From Stutzerimonas stutzeri (GTDB lineage: Bacteria; Pseudomonadota; Gammaproteobacteria; Pseudomonadales; Pseudomonadaceae), in contig NZ_CP036186.1 of the NCBI RefSeq assembly GCF_015291885.1, positions 1,935,001 through 1,999,000 on the forward strand: a stretch of DNA of 64,000 nt, given 5' to 3'. The position numbers were made by a program, and so were the translations under genes. How positions within the stretch are numbered: position 1 is the first letter of the stretch; every line of letters starts with the position of its first letter. The notes under the pieces are model-generated. The model saw only the letters and a program-made list of their open reading frames with translations, had not been told where the DNA came from and made no database searches. This document shows, piece by piece, positions 1 to 12,405 of the stretch.

Positions 1-2217
<2,217 letters not shown>

Positions 2218-2366
2218 ACCCAAACAATTTGATGTTTGCGTGTCAGACGGTTGAAGTCGACAAACAAACCGAAAAGACGCAACGCTCGCAAAGCGAAAGC
2301 AATACCGAATCACCATCACATACCCAATTAGGGGAAGCGACTCAACATCGACTCCCCAGCCGAATT

Positions 2367-2484
2367 GCTTGACGACCATAGAGCGTTGGAACCACCTGAT
2401 CCCATCCCGAACTCAGTAGTGAAACGACGCATCGCCGATGGTAGTGTGGGGTCTCCCCATGTGAGAGTAGGTCATCGTCAAGCT
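2367..2484 (+). rRNA. rrf: 5S ribosomal RNA
   Basis: This is a 118-nt gene with the Pseudomonas 5S pattern. It begins GCTTGACGACCATAGAG, has the central GGAACCACCTGATCCCATCC, and closes with GGTCATCGTCAAGC, which pairs with the 5' end to form helix I. It lies in the expected place 150 nt after the 23S gene. End coordinates are good to 1-3 nt. Confidence 0.97.
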
Positions 2485-2492
2485 CTTATCCC

Positions 2493-2534
2493 AAACCCCC
2501 GATCGGAGAAATCCGGTCGGGGGTTTGCTTTTGC
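2493..2534 (+). terminator. Rho-independent terminator of the rRNA operon
   Basis: The arms AAACCCCCGATCGGA and TCCGGTCGGGGGTTT form a long, nearly perfect stem with a GAAA loop and are followed by GCTTTT. It lies directly after the 5S gene, so it most likely ends rRNA operon transcription. Confidence 0.9.
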
Positions 2535-2687
2535 GCGTGAGAAAGTATCAAGCTGCCGGGCTAAAGGCTGACACATGCACTGCCGTGCCTCCGACCGTTT
2601 ACTAGGCAGGCCGGTTGCAGCCAGCAGCTCACATGCCGGGTGAGGTCGGTAAACGGGGCGAGTAGGTAGTCCCGCCCGGCCTTTCGG

Positions 2688-4082
2688 TTATTCCCGCTGC
2701 CCCGACTCGAGCATGGTTTCCGGACGAACCCACTGATCGAATTCCTCGCTGGTCAGATAGCCGAGTTCCATTGCCGCTTCTCTCAATGTCGTACCCTGCC
2801 CGTAGGCCTTTTTAGCAATTTCAGCTGCCTTGTCGTAGCCGATATGGGGATTCAGCGCTGTTACCAGCATAAGTCCGCGCTCTAGATGCTCCGCCATGCG
2901 TGCGGGATCCGGTTCGAGTCCGGCAATGCAATGAGTGTTGAAATTGCGGCATCCATCGGAAAGGAGTTGAATCGATTGAAGCAGGTTGTGAATGATCACC
3001 GGCTTGAACACATTCAGCTGTAAATGCCCTTGGCTGGCGGCAAAGCTGATGGTCATATCGTTACCCATCACCTGACAGGCAAGCATCGACAACGCCTCGC
3101 ACTGGGTCGGGTTCACTTTGCCCGGCATGATCGAACTCCCAGGCTCGTTGGCGGGTAACCGTATCTCTGCAAAGCCTCCGCGTGGGCCTGAGCCAAGCAG
3201 GCGAAGATCATTGGCCAGCTTCATCAAGGCTACAGCCAGGGTCTTCAATGCACCGGACAGAGCTACCAGCGGCTCATGTCCCGCCAATGCAGCGAATTTA
3301 TTGGGCGCAGATACGAACGGAAGGCCCGAAAGCGCTGCAAGCTCCGCTGCAATGGCTTCGGCGAACCCGTGTGGGGAGTTCAGGCCGGTTCCTACGGCAG
3401 TACCGCCCTGCGCCAGTTCGTACACGGCCGGTAAGGACTGACGAATCGTGCGTTCGGCAATGTCCAGCTGGGCAACGAAGGCCGACATCTCTTGGCCAAA
3501 GGTGATCGGAGTGGCATCCATCATATGGGTGCGTCCGGTCTTGATAAGCTTGCTGTGCCGGGCCGAGAGCTCTGCTAGACCGCCAGAGAGTTCCGCTAGC
3601 GCGGGAAGCAGCTTGGCATGGACCGCTTTGGCCGCAGCGATGTGCATTGCTGTCGGGAAACAGTCGTTGGAGCTTTGAGCACGGTTCACATGATCATTGG
3701 GATGAACGGGAGACTTGCCCCCGCGCGTGCCGCCAGCGAGCTCGTTGGCGCGACCCGCGATGACTTCGTTGACGTTCATGTTGCTCTGCGTGCCGCTGCC
3801 GGTTTGCCAGACCACTAGCGGGAACTGATCGTCGTGCTGTCCATGCAGGATCTCGTCTGCGGCTTGTTCGATCAGGCGAGCCACATCGGGCGGCAGGTCA
3901 CCAATCCGATCATTCACCCGTGCTGCGGCTTTCTTGATCAAGGCCAGCGCGTGTAGCACTTCGATCGGCATGCGCTCCGTGCCGATTTCGAAATTGCTCA
4001 GTGAACGTTGCGTCTGGGCACCCCAGTAAGCCTGATCCGGTACTTCGACTGGTCCCAGGCTGTCGGTTTCTGTACGCGTCAT
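2688..4082 (-). CDS. fumC: Fumarate hydratase class II
   Basis: FumC catalyses the reversible hydration of fumarate to L-malate in the citric acid cycle. It is the iron-free, heat-stable homotetrameric class in the cytoplasm. The start at 4082 gives 464 residues, the usual length, and is preceded by AGGAG 6 nt upstream. A frame open further upstream would add 28 residues with no family match. Visible features are [13 protein letters not shown] (residues 95-106), SSNDCFPTA (137-145), TGRTHMMDA with the active-site His at about 187, and the fumarase/aspartase signature [10 protein letters not shown] (315-324) on the flexible catalytic loop. It is transcribed away from the following genes and faces the rRNA operon. 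The order fumC, DUF2059, bolA, trhO matches the P. aeruginosa fumC2 region as I recall it. Confidence 0.96.
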   Translation of the reverse strand: MTRTETDSLGPVEVPDQAYWGAQTQRSLSNFEIGTERMPIEVLHALALIKKAAARVNDRIGDLPPDVARLIEQAADEILHGQHDDQFPLVVWQTGSGTQSNMNVNEVIAGRANELAGGTRGGKSPVHPNDHVNRAQSSNDCFPTAMHIAAAKAVHAKLLPALAELSGGLAELSARHSKLIKTGRTHMMDATPITFGQEMSAFVAQLDIAERTIRQSLPAVYELAQGGTAVGTGLNSPHGFAEAIAAELAALSGLPFVSAPNKFAALAGHEPLVALSGALKTLAVALMKLANDLRLLGSGPRGGFAEIRLPANEPGSSIMPGKVNPTQCEALSMLACQVMGNDMTISFAASQGHLQLNVFKPVIIHNLLQSIQLLSDGCRNFNTHCIAGLEPDPARMAEHLERGLMLVTALNPHIGYDKAAEIAKKAYGQGTTLREAAMELGYLTSEEFDQWVRPETMLESGQRE

Positions 4083-4229
4083 GAAATGCTCCTGCTCGAT
4101 AGTACTGGTTAGGGTGCCTTGCGGTGCCGGCGGTTCCCCTAACGTACCGCTCGCGGCTTGAGGCATTGGAACTCCCGGCGCAGAATGTGTCCATTGATGG
4201 CTACCTATAGCCTGCCCAAGGGATTTCCA

Positions 4230-4736
4230 ATGCCAACGTTTCGGACTCAGGCCTTGCGCTCTGCAATGCTGTTTATCTGTATCAGCTCATCGGCTTTGGC
4301 CGATAATGCGAGTCACGCTGGGAGTGCAGAGCGGTTCCTGCAGCTAGCTAATGCTGATCGGCTCGCGGTACCCGTATATGCCCAGGTGCAGCAGATGTTC
4401 GCGCAACGATTCGCCGAGGCCCAGGCGCCTGAAGATAAGAAAGCGATGCTCGAGCGTTACCAGGCCCAGGCCAACACGGCGCTGGACAAGGCCATAGGTT
4501 GGGACAAGTTGAAACCCGATCTGGTCGCCCTTTACACCAGCCATTTTTCCGAAACCGAGTTGAATCAACTGATCGACTTCTATCAGTCTCCTCTGGGCAA
4601 AAAGATGCTCACGAAGTTGCCTGAGCTTAATGCGCGTTCTGCTCAGCTCACCCAGGTCAAGCTGGAGGGTGCCGTGCCGGAAGTGAACAAGTTGCTGGCC
4701 GACATGACGGCCGAGCTCGAAAAACAGAAGCCTTGA
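4230..4736 (+). CDS. DUF2059 domain secreted protein
   Basis: This is a 168-residue protein of unknown function. The start at 4230 was chosen because it gives a clean signal peptide ([15 protein letters not shown], a hydrophobic stretch, then cleavage after SSALA), so the product is likely periplasmic. The mature part is helical and carries the DUF2059 pattern near the C-terminus, with [18 protein letters not shown] followed by SPLGKKM. It is 12 nt ahead of bolA on the same strand, which suggests co-transcription. No enzymatic motif is visible and no function is assigned. Confidence 0.88.
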   Translation: MPTFRTQALRSAMLFICISSSALADNASHAGSAERFLQLANADRLAVPVYAQVQQMFAQRFAEAQAPEDKKAMLERYQAQANTALDKAIGWDKLKPDLVALYTSHFSETELNQLIDFYQSPLGKKMLTKLPELNARSAQLTQVKLEGAVPEVNKLLADMTAELEKQKP

Positions 4737-4748
4737 GAGACCCAGGTA

Positions 4749-5048
4749 ATGAGCAAAATCGATTCGATCCAGAATGCTCTGCAGGAGGCCCTGCAGCCCG
4801 AACACCTCGAAGTGCTCGATGAAAGTCACATGCACAGCCGGGGACAGGAAACCCACTACAAGGCAGTGATCGTCAGTCCGCGGTTCACCGGCCTGAACTC
4901 AGTCAAGCGACATCAGCAGGCTTACGCAGCGATGGGCGAGCTGATGCAACAGGTCCATGCTCTGGCGCTGCACACCTATACCCCAGAGGAATGGGCGCAG
5001 CAACGCGCGGTTCCGGCGTCCCCAGTATGTGCTGGCGGGCATAAGTAG
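4749..5048 (+). CDS. bolA: BolA family protein
   Basis: This is a 99-residue protein of the BolA/YrbA family. These proteins have a class II KH fold and work with monothiol glutaredoxins in iron-sulfur trafficking; BolA itself also acts on transcription of morphogenesis genes. Family features are LEVLDESHMH near residues 19-29, HYKAVIVSPRF, and the SVKRHQ helix with the histidine that takes part in cluster binding. It follows the DUF2059 gene by 12 nt and precedes trhO. The last 20 residues are less conserved. Confidence 0.92.
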   Translation: MSKIDSIQNALQEALQPEHLEVLDESHMHSRGQETHYKAVIVSPRFTGLNSVKRHQQAYAAMGELMQQVHALALHTYTPEEWAQQRAVPASPVCAGGHK

Positions 5049-5170
5049 GAGCGGCACGCAGGACCGCTCAGGGCGTTCTTTGTTAGACTTCCCGCTCGCG
5101 CCGGCCCACGCCGGCGTTCTCGTTTGTATCGGTCCACCCTTTACGCGGGTGACCACTGGTGGAAGCACTC

Positions 5171-6106
5171 ATGACACGAAGAATCGTTGTGGCAGCGCTT
5201 TACAAGTTCGTATCGCTGCCTGATTACATTGCCCTGCGCGAACCCCTGCTCGAAACCCTTATGCACAACGGCATCAAGGGCACGTTATTGTTGGCGGAGG
5301 AGGGCATAAATGGCACGGTGTCCGGTACACGCGAGGCCGTCGATGCACTGCTCGAATGGTTCCGCCGCGATGCCCGCCTCGCGGATATAGACCACAAAGA
5401 ATCGTACTGCGATGAGCAGCCGTTCTATCGCACCAAGGTCAAGCTGAAGAAGGAGATCGTCACGCTCGGCGTCGAGGGTGTGGATCCGAATCGGCGGGTT
5501 GGGACTTATGTCGAGCCGCAGGACTGGAACGCGCTTATCGCCGATCCGGAAGTGCTGCTGATCGACACGCGTAACGATTATGAAGTAGCAATCGGTACGT
5601 TCGAAGGTGCGGTCGACCCGAAGACCAAATCGTTCCGAGACTTTCCTGACTACATCAAGGCTCACTACGACCCGGCAAAGCACAAGAAGGTTGCGATGTT
5701 CTGCACCGGCGGCATTCGCTGCGAGAAGGCGTCGAGCTATATGCTTGGTGAGGGCTTTGAGGAGGTTTATCACCTCAAGGGCGGCATCCTCAAGTATCTG
5801 GAGGAGGTGCCGGAGACGCAAAGTCGCTGGCAGGGCGACTGCTTCGTGTTCGATAACCGGGTGACCGTACGCCATGATCTCAGTGTCGGCGAGTTCGATC
5901 TATGCCATGCCTGCCGTGCTCCGCTATCCGTGGAAGACCGGCAATCGGAGCACTACGCTTCGGGTATCAGTTGTCCGCATTGCTGGGATACGTTAAGTGA
6001 GAAGACGCGCGCCGGCGCTCGCGAACGGCAGAAACAGATTGAGCTGGCGCGTCAGCGCAATCAGCCACATCCCATCGGCCGCGACCCGCGCAAACTAGAC
6101 CGCTGA
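5171..6106 (+). CDS. trhO: Rhodanese-family tRNA U34 hydroxylase TrhO
   Basis: This is a 311-residue member of the YceA/TrhO family, which makes 5-hydroxyuridine at position 34 of certain tRNAs using oxygen. The N-terminal half is an acylphosphatase-like domain. The central rhodanese domain carries the active-site loop [11 protein letters not shown] with the catalytic Cys at residue 178. The C-terminus holds a zinc-binding pair (CHAC, then CPHC). The start at 5171 has GTGGAAG upstream; an ATG four codons earlier is less well placed. The 122 nt before it contain a GC-rich inverted repeat and probably a promoter. The older symbol is yceA. Confidence 0.93.
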   Translation: MTRRIVVAALYKFVSLPDYIALREPLLETLMHNGIKGTLLLAEEGINGTVSGTREAVDALLEWFRRDARLADIDHKESYCDEQPFYRTKVKLKKEIVTLGVEGVDPNRRVGTYVEPQDWNALIADPEVLLIDTRNDYEVAIGTFEGAVDPKTKSFRDFPDYIKAHYDPAKHKKVAMFCTGGIRCEKASSYMLGEGFEEVYHLKGGILKYLEEVPETQSRWQGDCFVFDNRVTVRHDLSVGEFDLCHACRAPLSVEDRQSEHYASGISCPHCWDTLSEKTRAGARERQKQIELARQRNQPHPIGRDPRKLDR

Positions 6107-6147
6107 GCCAACTGGCTGCTGCGCCAGCCTGCCATTGGAGTATCGAA

Positions 6148-6777
6148 GTGGCCCGACTGATCTATGTAATGGACCCAATGTGCTCCTGGTGCTGGGGCTT
6201 CGCCCCGGTAATGCAGGCGCTGGCCGAGCAAGCCGAAGGGCAGGGCGTATCGCTCGGGCTGCGGGTCGGCGGCTTGCGCCGTGAAAGGGGCGTGATGGAT
6301 CAGGCCGGGCGAGAGCGCACGCTGTCCTACTGGCAAGCTGTGCACTCTGCGACGGGGCAGGCGTTCGATCTGGAGCAGGGTTTGCCTGATTCATTGGTAT
6401 ACGACACCGAGCCGGCCTGCCGGGCCCTTGTCGCGGCCCGCGGCCTCGACGAGTCGCTTGTCTGGCCGCTGTCGTTGCTGATGCAGCAGGCGTTCTACGC
6501 GCGCCGGCGCGACGTGACTCAGCCGTCAGTGTTGGTGGAGCTGGCCGAGGCAGCAGGGTTATCGCGGAGCCAGTTTGCCGAGCGTTATGACGACCCTGCG
6601 ACCAAGGCGGCTACCGCGGCTGACTTCACCTGGGTGGAAAATCTGGGCATCGCCGGCTTTCCGACCTTGCTGGCCGAACATGAGGGGCAAGTGGCGCTGG
6701 TCACCAATGGCTATCAGCCTCTGCCAGCATTGGCGCCGCTATTGGCTCGATGGCTGGAGCGCAACGCCCATGGCTGA
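6148..6777 (+). CDS. DsbA-family thioredoxin-fold protein
   Basis: This is a 209-residue DsbA/FrnE-like protein with a CSWC active site at residues 12-15, directly after the first beta strand. There is no signal peptide, so it is probably cytoplasmic. The closing cis-Pro segment is GFPTLLAEHEG near residue 170. It likely acts as a dithiol oxidoreductase or isomerase; its substrate cannot be told from sequence. Translation starts at a GTG with GGAG 7 nt upstream. Its stop overlaps the start of the ABC transporter gene by 8 nt, which implies translational coupling. Confidence 0.88.
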   Translation: MARLIYVMDPMCSWCWGFAPVMQALAEQAEGQGVSLGLRVGGLRRERGVMDQAGRERTLSYWQAVHSATGQAFDLEQGLPDSLVYDTEPACRALVAARGLDESLVWPLSLLMQQAFYARRRDVTQPSVLVELAEAAGLSRSQFAERYDDPATKAATAADFTWVENLGIAGFPTLLAEHEGQVALVTNGYQPLPALAPLLARWLERNAHG

Positions 6778-8548
6778 CCAACTCAGCTGGGCGGAGATTC
6801 GCCGCCTCGCTCTGCACCATCGCAAGGCCTTGATATTGGCAAATCTGGTTGCGGTGCTGGCGACGCTCTGCAGCGTACCGATTCCGTTATTGCTGCCGTT
6901 GTTAGTCGACGAAGTGCTGCTCGGTGCGGGTGACTCCGCACTACAGGTCATGAACCGCTTTCTGCCGGCCAGCTGGGAAAGTGCAGCGGGTTACATCGGT
7001 CTTATGCTGGGCGTCACGTTAGTGTTGCGCGCCAGCGCGCTGGTGTTCAACGTGCTGCAGGCGCGTCTGTTCGCGCGATTGTCCAAAGATATTGTCTATC
7101 GCATTCGCATACGCCTCATTGAGCGGCTCAAGCGCATTGCCCTGGCCGAATACGAAAGTCTCGGCGGCGGCACGGTTGCGGCGCATCTGGTCACAGATCT
7201 GGAGACCATCGACAAATTTATTGGCGATACGCTCAGTCGCCTGCTGGTGGCTGTGCTGTCGATCATAGGCACGGCAGCCATATTGGTGTGGATGCACTGG
7301 CAGCTTGCGCTATTGATTCTCCTGTTCAATCCGTTGGTGATATACGCAACGGTGCAGTTGGGTAAGCGAGTGAAGCACCTGAAAAAGCTGGAGAACGACA
7401 GCACGTCGCGCTTCACGCAGGCGCTGACCGAGACCCTCGATGCTATTCAGGAGGTGCGCGCCGGTAACCGTCAGGGATTTTTTCTCGGCCGTCTGGGGCT
7501 GCGCGCACGGGAAGTGCGCGACTTCGCGATCGCCTCGCAGTGGAAGACCGATGCGTCCAACCGCGCCAGTGGATTGTTATTCCAGTTCGGTATTGATGTT
7601 TTTCGTGCCGCCGCGATGCTCACCGTACTGTTTTCAGATCTGTCGATCGGTCAGATGTTGGCGGTGTTCAGCTACCTCTGGTTCATGATCGGCCCGGTGG
7701 AACAACTGCTGAGCTTGCAGTACGCCTTCTACGCTGCAGGCGGCGCGCTGGGTCGGATCAACCAGTTGTTGGCAAGGGCGGACGAGCCGCAGTATGCCGG
7801 TGGTCGCGACCCTTTCGCCGGTCAGACGACGGTCGCGATCGAAGTGCGTGGCTTGCAGTTCGCTTATCAGGATGAGCCAATTCTTGAAGGACTCGACCTC
7901 AGCATCGCGCCAGGCGAAAAGGTCGCTATCGTCGGGGCCAGTGGTGGAGGAAAAAGCACGCTGGTGCAGTTGCTATTGGGTTTGTATCAACCGCAAGCCG
8001 GGCAGATCCAATTCGGTGGCGTGCCACTCGAGGACATCGGACTCGGTACCGTACGTGACAATGTTGCGGTGGTACTGCAGCACCCGGCACTGTTCAACGA
8101 CACCGTGCGAGCCAACCTGATGATGGGTCGTGAGCTCGACGATGAGGCTTGCTGGCGTGCTCTGGATATCGCTCAGTTGGCGGACACGATTCGCCAGTTG
8201 CCTAAGGGGCTCGACAGCATCGTCGGGCGGTCCGGCGTACGCCTGTCCGGCGGCCAGCGGCAGCGCTTGGCCGTCGCGCGAATGATCCTTGCCGAGCCGA
8301 AAGTCGTGATTCTCGACGAAGCCACGTCGGCTCTGGATGCGGCGACCGAGTACGCCTTGCATCAAGGGCTCAACCGTTTCCTTCAAGGTCGCACTACCCT
8401 GATCATCGCTCATCGCTTGTCGGCGGTGAAGCAGGCAGATCGGGTACTGGTATTCGATGGTGGCCGTATCGCTGAAGACGGCGATCACCAGCAACTCATT
8501 GCCGATGGTGGGCTTTACGCTCGGCTCTACGGGCATCTGCAGCACTAG
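6770..8548 (+). CDS. ABC exporter, fused permease and ATPase
   Basis: This is a 592-residue MsbA/LmrA-type half-transporter that would work as a homodimer in the inner membrane. Residues 1-330 form the transmembrane domain with about six hydrophobic helices. The nucleotide-binding domain has Walker A GASGGGKST near 388-396, signature LSGGQRQR near 492, Walker B VVILDEATSALD near 512, and the switch His in IIAHRLS. The start at 6770 lies inside the dsbA-like gene end; the frame remains open upstream but the extra stretch is a shadow of that gene. The substrate is unknown. Pairing with a thiol oxidoreductase hints at a thiol or peptide substrate, but that is a guess. Confidence 0.9.
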   Translation: MADQLSWAEIRRLALHHRKALILANLVAVLATLCSVPIPLLLPLLVDEVLLGAGDSALQVMNRFLPASWESAAGYIGLMLGVTLVLRASALVFNVLQARLFARLSKDIVYRIRIRLIERLKRIALAEYESLGGGTVAAHLVTDLETIDKFIGDTLSRLLVAVLSIIGTAAILVWMHWQLALLILLFNPLVIYATVQLGKRVKHLKKLENDSTSRFTQALTETLDAIQEVRAGNRQGFFLGRLGLRAREVRDFAIASQWKTDASNRASGLLFQFGIDVFRAAAMLTVLFSDLSIGQMLAVFSYLWFMIGPVEQLLSLQYAFYAAGGALGRINQLLARADEPQYAGGRDPFAGQTTVAIEVRGLQFAYQDEPILEGLDLSIAPGEKVAIVGASGGGKSTLVQLLLGLYQPQAGQIQFGGVPLEDIGLGTVRDNVAVVLQHPALFNDTVRANLMMGRELDDEACWRALDIAQLADTIRQLPKGLDSIVGRSGVRLSGGQRQRLAVARMILAEPKVVILDEATSALDAATEYALHQGLNRFLQGRTTLIIAHRLSAVKQADRVLVFDGGRIAEDGDHQQLIADGGLYARLYGHLQH

Positions 8549-8718
8549 CTAGCGGCACGCCTGTTGTGCCTGACCAGTGAGTAGGTTTTGGCAGACGCGA
8601 CCGAGCCGCGAACTGGTGTCGCCCGTCAAATGGTTGAAAAGCAACGCGCACCGCTGGCCCAGACGTTTGATATTCCGCCCGTCAGCGCTAAGGCGCCAAA
8701 AATATCCGGCTGGAACAC

Positions 8719-8745
8719 TCAACTATTAGCAATCTCTGCCGACTT
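8719..8745 (+). promoter_or_regulatory. Candidate sigma-28 (FliA) promoter
   Basis: TCAA, a 15-nt spacer and GCCGACTT lie 34 nt before the chemotaxis receptor start. This resembles the flagellar sigma-28 consensus (TAAA, 15 nt, GCCGATAA). Motility and chemotaxis genes often use this promoter class, so the position makes sense. The -10 half is imperfect, so the call is tentative. Confidence 0.5.
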
Positions 8746-8778
8746 CCAAATCGTGCCTCTTTTTGTGGAAGCTTTCTG

Positions 8779-10731
8779 ATGGAACCAGTGCTGAATTTAT
8801 TTACCAATCTCTCGGTCGGCAAAAAGCTCATCGGTGGTTTCGGCCTAGTGCTGTTGCTCACGCTCGGCGTAGCCAGTACCGGATTCATTGCCGTCGACGA
8901 AATTCTTGGCCGCGCTCAGCAGATCGAGCAGCTGTCTAGCGTCAACGCATCCATCCTGGCGGCGCGTGGTGCGGAGCGTGATTACGCTTTGACCCGTCAG
9001 CAGCCTTCTGCCGATGCGTTGCATACGTCGCTGCAGCAGCTCAACGAAGAACTATCCGGCTTGACGGCCAGCTCCAGTGCAGCCGAGCGCGCTTACTTGA
9101 CTCGGATAAGCCAGGCTGCGCAAGAGTACGGGCAACAGTTCGACCGTTACATGCAGTTGATCGAGCGCGGCGTGGCACTGCGTACGCGGATGCAGGACGC
9201 TGCACAGGTCAGTCGTGAAGAGTTCGAGTTCATCGAGCTGGATATGTACGACGCGGTGCGTGTGTTGCGCTTGGAGGGTGATCGGCTCAAGGGCAGCGAC
9301 CCCCTTACCGTCGCAGAAGCGACTTCCGGCCTGACCAAGCAGGTTCTGGACATGCGTACCCTGGAGAATGTCTTCGTCGCCAACAGCTCTGACGAAGCGG
9401 CCACCAGCTGGAGCGACCTGCACGGAAACGTGACCACCATCGGCAGCAACCTCAAGATCTGGCTGAACGACGACCAAAAGGCGTCCATGGACAAGGCGTT
9501 GGCCGAGCTCGACCAGTACCGGTTGGCCTTTGACGAGTTTCGCCAGAACCGTGGTGAGCGACTCGCGCTTGAACGGTCGATGGCCCAGCAGTCGGAAGTG
9601 GTAATAGGGGCCGCCGATGAGGCGCTGGCCAACGCTAGCAAGGCCATGCAGCAACAGCGCAGCAGCAGCTACATGTTGCTTGGCGTGATCGGTGCGCTGG
9701 CAATCCTCGTCGGGCTACTGGCTGCCACATTGATCTCGCGCATGATCGTCGGGCCGCTTCGCAGCACCGTTCAACAGGCGCAGCGGGTTGCCGGTGGTGA
9801 CTTGACGTACTCGGAGGCAAGCTCACGCCGTGACGAGGTCGGGCAGCTGCAGAATGCCATGCACGGAATGACTGGAAGCCTGCGCAACCTTATCGGCCGT
9901 ATTGACGGCGGTGTCAGCCAGATTGCGTCCGCTGCCGACCAGCTGTCAGCCGTGACCGCTCAGACCAGTGCTGGTGTACAGACCCAGCGGGTTGAAACCG
10001 AGCAGGTGGCCACGGCGATGCATGAGATGGCCGCTACAGTGCAGGAGGTCGCACGCAACGCCGAGCAAGCGTCTACGGCTGCCCGTCAGGCGGACCAGCA
10101 GGCACGCCAGGGAGATCTGGTGGTGCAGGATGCGGTCAAGCAGATCGGTAACCTGGCGGGGGAAGTGGATCATTCGGCCCATGCGATCGAAGCGTTGCAC
10201 GCCGAAAGCGGGCGCATCGGTAGCGTGCTCGAGGTAATCCGGGCTGTCGCCGAGCAGACCAATCTGCTGGCACTCAATGCGGCCATCGAAGCGGCCCGTG
10301 CTGGTGAGCAGGGCCGTGGCTTTGCGGTGGTGGCCGACGAGGTTCGTGCATTGGCGCGGCGCACCCATGATTCCACGGAAGAAATCGAAGGGCTGATCGC
10401 AAATCTGCAGCGGGTTGCGCAGCAGGCTGTTGAGCAGATGCAGACCAGTCGCGATCTTACGCAACGCACCGTGGGTCTGGCCAATGAAGCCGGTGTCGCG
10501 CTGGGGCGAATCACTGAATCGGTGTCCACCATCGAGCAGATGAACCAGCAGATTGCTGCCGCGGCCGAGCAGCAGAGCGCTGTAGCGGAGAACATTTCCG
10601 AAAGCGTGACCCGCGTGCGGGATATCGGCGACCAGAGCGCCAGCGCTACGGAACACACAGCCAGCGCCAGCGCTGAGTTGGCACGGCTGGGTCTGGAACT
10701 GCAGGAGCTGGTTCGTCAGTTCCGCACCTGA
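8779..10731 (+). CDS. Methyl-accepting chemotaxis protein
   Basis: This is a 650-residue chemoreceptor. It has a short cytoplasmic N-terminus, a first membrane helix around residues 13-36, and a helical periplasmic ligand-binding region (about 40-290) of the four-helix-bundle type. A second membrane helix lies near 293-316 ([17 protein letters not shown]), followed by a HAMP linker, methylation helices and the highly conserved signalling tip [16 protein letters not shown] ahead of [15 protein letters not shown]. It passes ligand or energy signals to CheA and CheW. No C-terminal CheR-docking pentapeptide is seen. It appears monocistronic, with its own candidate flagellar promoter upstream. The ligand is unknown. 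Confidence 0.95.
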   Translation: MEPVLNLFTNLSVGKKLIGGFGLVLLLTLGVASTGFIAVDEILGRAQQIEQLSSVNASILAARGAERDYALTRQQPSADALHTSLQQLNEELSGLTASSSAAERAYLTRISQAAQEYGQQFDRYMQLIERGVALRTRMQDAAQVSREEFEFIELDMYDAVRVLRLEGDRLKGSDPLTVAEATSGLTKQVLDMRTLENVFVANSSDEAATSWSDLHGNVTTIGSNLKIWLNDDQKASMDKALAELDQYRLAFDEFRQNRGERLALERSMAQQSEVVIGAADEALANASKAMQQQRSSSYMLLGVIGALAILVGLLAATLISRMIVGPLRSTVQQAQRVAGGDLTYSEASSRRDEVGQLQNAMHGMTGSLRNLIGRIDGGVSQIASAADQLSAVTAQTSAGVQTQRVETEQVATAMHEMAATVQEVARNAEQASTAARQADQQARQGDLVVQDAVKQIGNLAGEVDHSAHAIEALHAESGRIGSVLEVIRAVAEQTNLLALNAAIEAARAGEQGRGFAVVADEVRALARRTHDSTEEIEGLIANLQRVAQQAVEQMQTSRDLTQRTVGLANEAGVALGRITESVSTIEQMNQQIAAAAEQQSAVAENISESVTRVRDIGDQSASATEHTASASAELARLGLELQELVRQFRT

Positions 10732-10775
10732 TGCTCGTAGGGAGGCAGCCGGCTCGAACCCTTCGAGCCGCTTAC

Positions 10776-11819
10776 TCAGCGATTACCGTTCAGCTCAGCT
10801 GCCCAGGCCGCCAGGGGGAGCGCTGGTTCCTGTTGCCAGATACGTTGCCACAGGCTGACCAGGCGGCTCATGTCGCCCCGGTTGGCCGGCAGTCGCTCAG
10901 GCTGCGCGATAAGCTGCCAACCTTCGGTGGCGCGCTCCGCAAGCGGGAAGCGGAATGGATGAAAGCCGGTCATGCCCAGCCGCAAATCTGTTACCAGCAG
11001 CTGATTGCCATCCACGTCATAGCGAAGCATGTCCCCGGTAAACCACCTCAATCGCTCGTGCTGCTCTGAGTCACTCAGTTTGGCGGCCAGATGAGCGTTG
11101 CGCGGCAGGCGCACCAGCACCGGAGGTGCGTCGTCCCACCAACTGACCAGCGTTTCATAATAGTGCTCGCCATCCACCAGGATCACCCGCCACAACAGGC
11201 TGTTGAAAGGCGTCGGCGTGCTGAACATCTGCTCTGCATTGATGCCCTGACTGGCCATAGTCGCCTCTACACGATGCTCAGCCATCTGCTTGCCGGCCAG
11301 GGTAAAGCCGAGATAGCAGGTGGAGATGACCAGCGCGTAGGCGGGCCATCTGGCGGTGCGCCCGCGCAGTCCGAACAGCAAACCCACCAGCACTGCGACG
11401 AGCAGGGGCACGCTGTAGAGCGGATCGATGATGAATACACTGGACCAGGCGATTGGTGGTGTCGTTAGCGGCCAGAGCAGCTGCGTGCCATAGCTGGTGA
11501 ACGCATCCAGGAGCACATGGGTGATCAGTACCAGCCAGATCGTCAGGAAAAGACGCGTGCCGGAATACCCCAGGTCCAGCCGGAACCTCCTGACCAGCCA
11601 AGCCAATAGCACGGCTACCAGGCTCAGAACGAACAACGAATGGCTGAAGCCACGATGATAGGTCATGTTAGCGACCGCATCGCCGTAATCGATGACCACA
11701 TCGAGGTCCGGCAGCGTGCCGAGTACGGCACCATAAACGAGGGCCTTGCGGCCCTGCCAGCGTCCGAGCATCGCGCCCTGTACGCTGGCGCCAAGTAGGG
11801 CCTGGGTAATCGAGTCCAT
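10776..11819 (-). CDS. DUF457 (YdjM-type) membrane-bound hydrolase
   Basis: This is a 347-residue integral membrane protein. The N-terminus MDSITQALLGASVQGA and the metal-ligand-like motifs GTLPDLDVVIDY, YHRGFSHSL and THVLLDAFTSYG are characteristic of the DUF457/YdjM family, annotated as membrane-bound metal-dependent hydrolases. About four to five membrane helices lie in the first 190 residues; the C-terminal part is soluble. Some family members are LexA-controlled, but no SOS box is visible here. It is convergent with the chemoreceptor gene and divergent from arfB. The physiological substrate is unknown. Confidence 0.85.
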   Translation of the reverse strand: MDSITQALLGASVQGAMLGRWQGRKALVYGAVLGTLPDLDVVIDYGDAVANMTYHRGFSHSLFVLSLVAVLLAWLVRRFRLDLGYSGTRLFLTIWLVLITHVLLDAFTSYGTQLLWPLTTPPIAWSSVFIIDPLYSVPLLVAVLVGLLFGLRGRTARWPAYALVISTCYLGFTLAGKQMAEHRVEATMASQGINAEQMFSTPTPFNSLLWRVILVDGEHYYETLVSWWDDAPPVLVRLPRNAHLAAKLSDSEQHERLRWFTGDMLRYDVDGNQLLVTDLRLGMTGFHPFRFPLAERATEGWQLIAQPERLPANRGDMSRLVSLWQRIWQQEPALPLAAWAAELNGNR

Positions 11820-11955
11820 GGATTTATCCGTAGAAGCGGGGCTTTACCTTAGCCGAACAGCGTGCGGCTTCAGGTGGGCAATGTTCTAAAAAGTGTGTCG
11901 GTGACGCACAGGGCATAGGACAATCATCAGCGCCCATCGTCCGTCGTGAGCTTTC

Positions 11956-12369
11956 ATGCTGGAAATTTCCAATACCGTGCAGCTGCCCGATACCGAAATC
12001 GAGCTGACCGCCATACGCGCCCAGGGTGCAGGTGGGCAGAACGTCAACAAGGTATCCAGCGCCTTGCACTTGCGCTTCGACATTCAAGCGTCTTCATTGC
12101 CGGCGTTCTACAAGGAGCGGCTGCTGGCGCTACGTGACAGCCGAATCACCACAGATGGGGTTGTGGTTATCAAAGCGCAGCGTTATCGAACCCAGGAGCA
12201 AAATCGCATCGACGCGCTGGAGCGGCTAGCGGAGCTGATTCGCAGCGTGGCCAAGGTGGAGAAGGCGCGCCGTCCGACCAAGCCGACGCTTGGCTCCAAG
12301 AAGCGCCGGTTGGAGGGCAAGAGCAAGCGTGGTGCGATCAAGGCAGGGCGCGGCAAAATCGAATTCTAA
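11956..12369 (+). CDS. arfB: Alternative ribosome-rescue factor ArfB
   Basis: This is a 137-residue peptidyl-tRNA hydrolase of the YaeJ/ICT1 type. The catalytic GGQ loop is at residues 26-28 in [11 protein letters not shown]. The basic C-terminal tail, rich in Lys and Arg from about residue 105 to the end, is the part that enters the empty mRNA channel of stalled ribosomes. It therefore releases nascent chains from ribosomes stalled without a stop codon, as a backup to tmRNA. The length and both features separate it from full release factors. The gene stands alone between two divergent or convergent neighbours. Confidence 0.95.
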   Translation: MLEISNTVQLPDTEIELTAIRAQGAGGQNVNKVSSALHLRFDIQASSLPAFYKERLLALRDSRITTDGVVVIKAQRYRTQEQNRIDALERLAELIRSVAKVEKARRPTKPTLGSKKRRLEGKSKRGAIKAGRGKIEF

Positions 12370-12405
12370 CCGGCCCATGGACTCCATGGTCCCGCCTCGC
12401 TGGGT

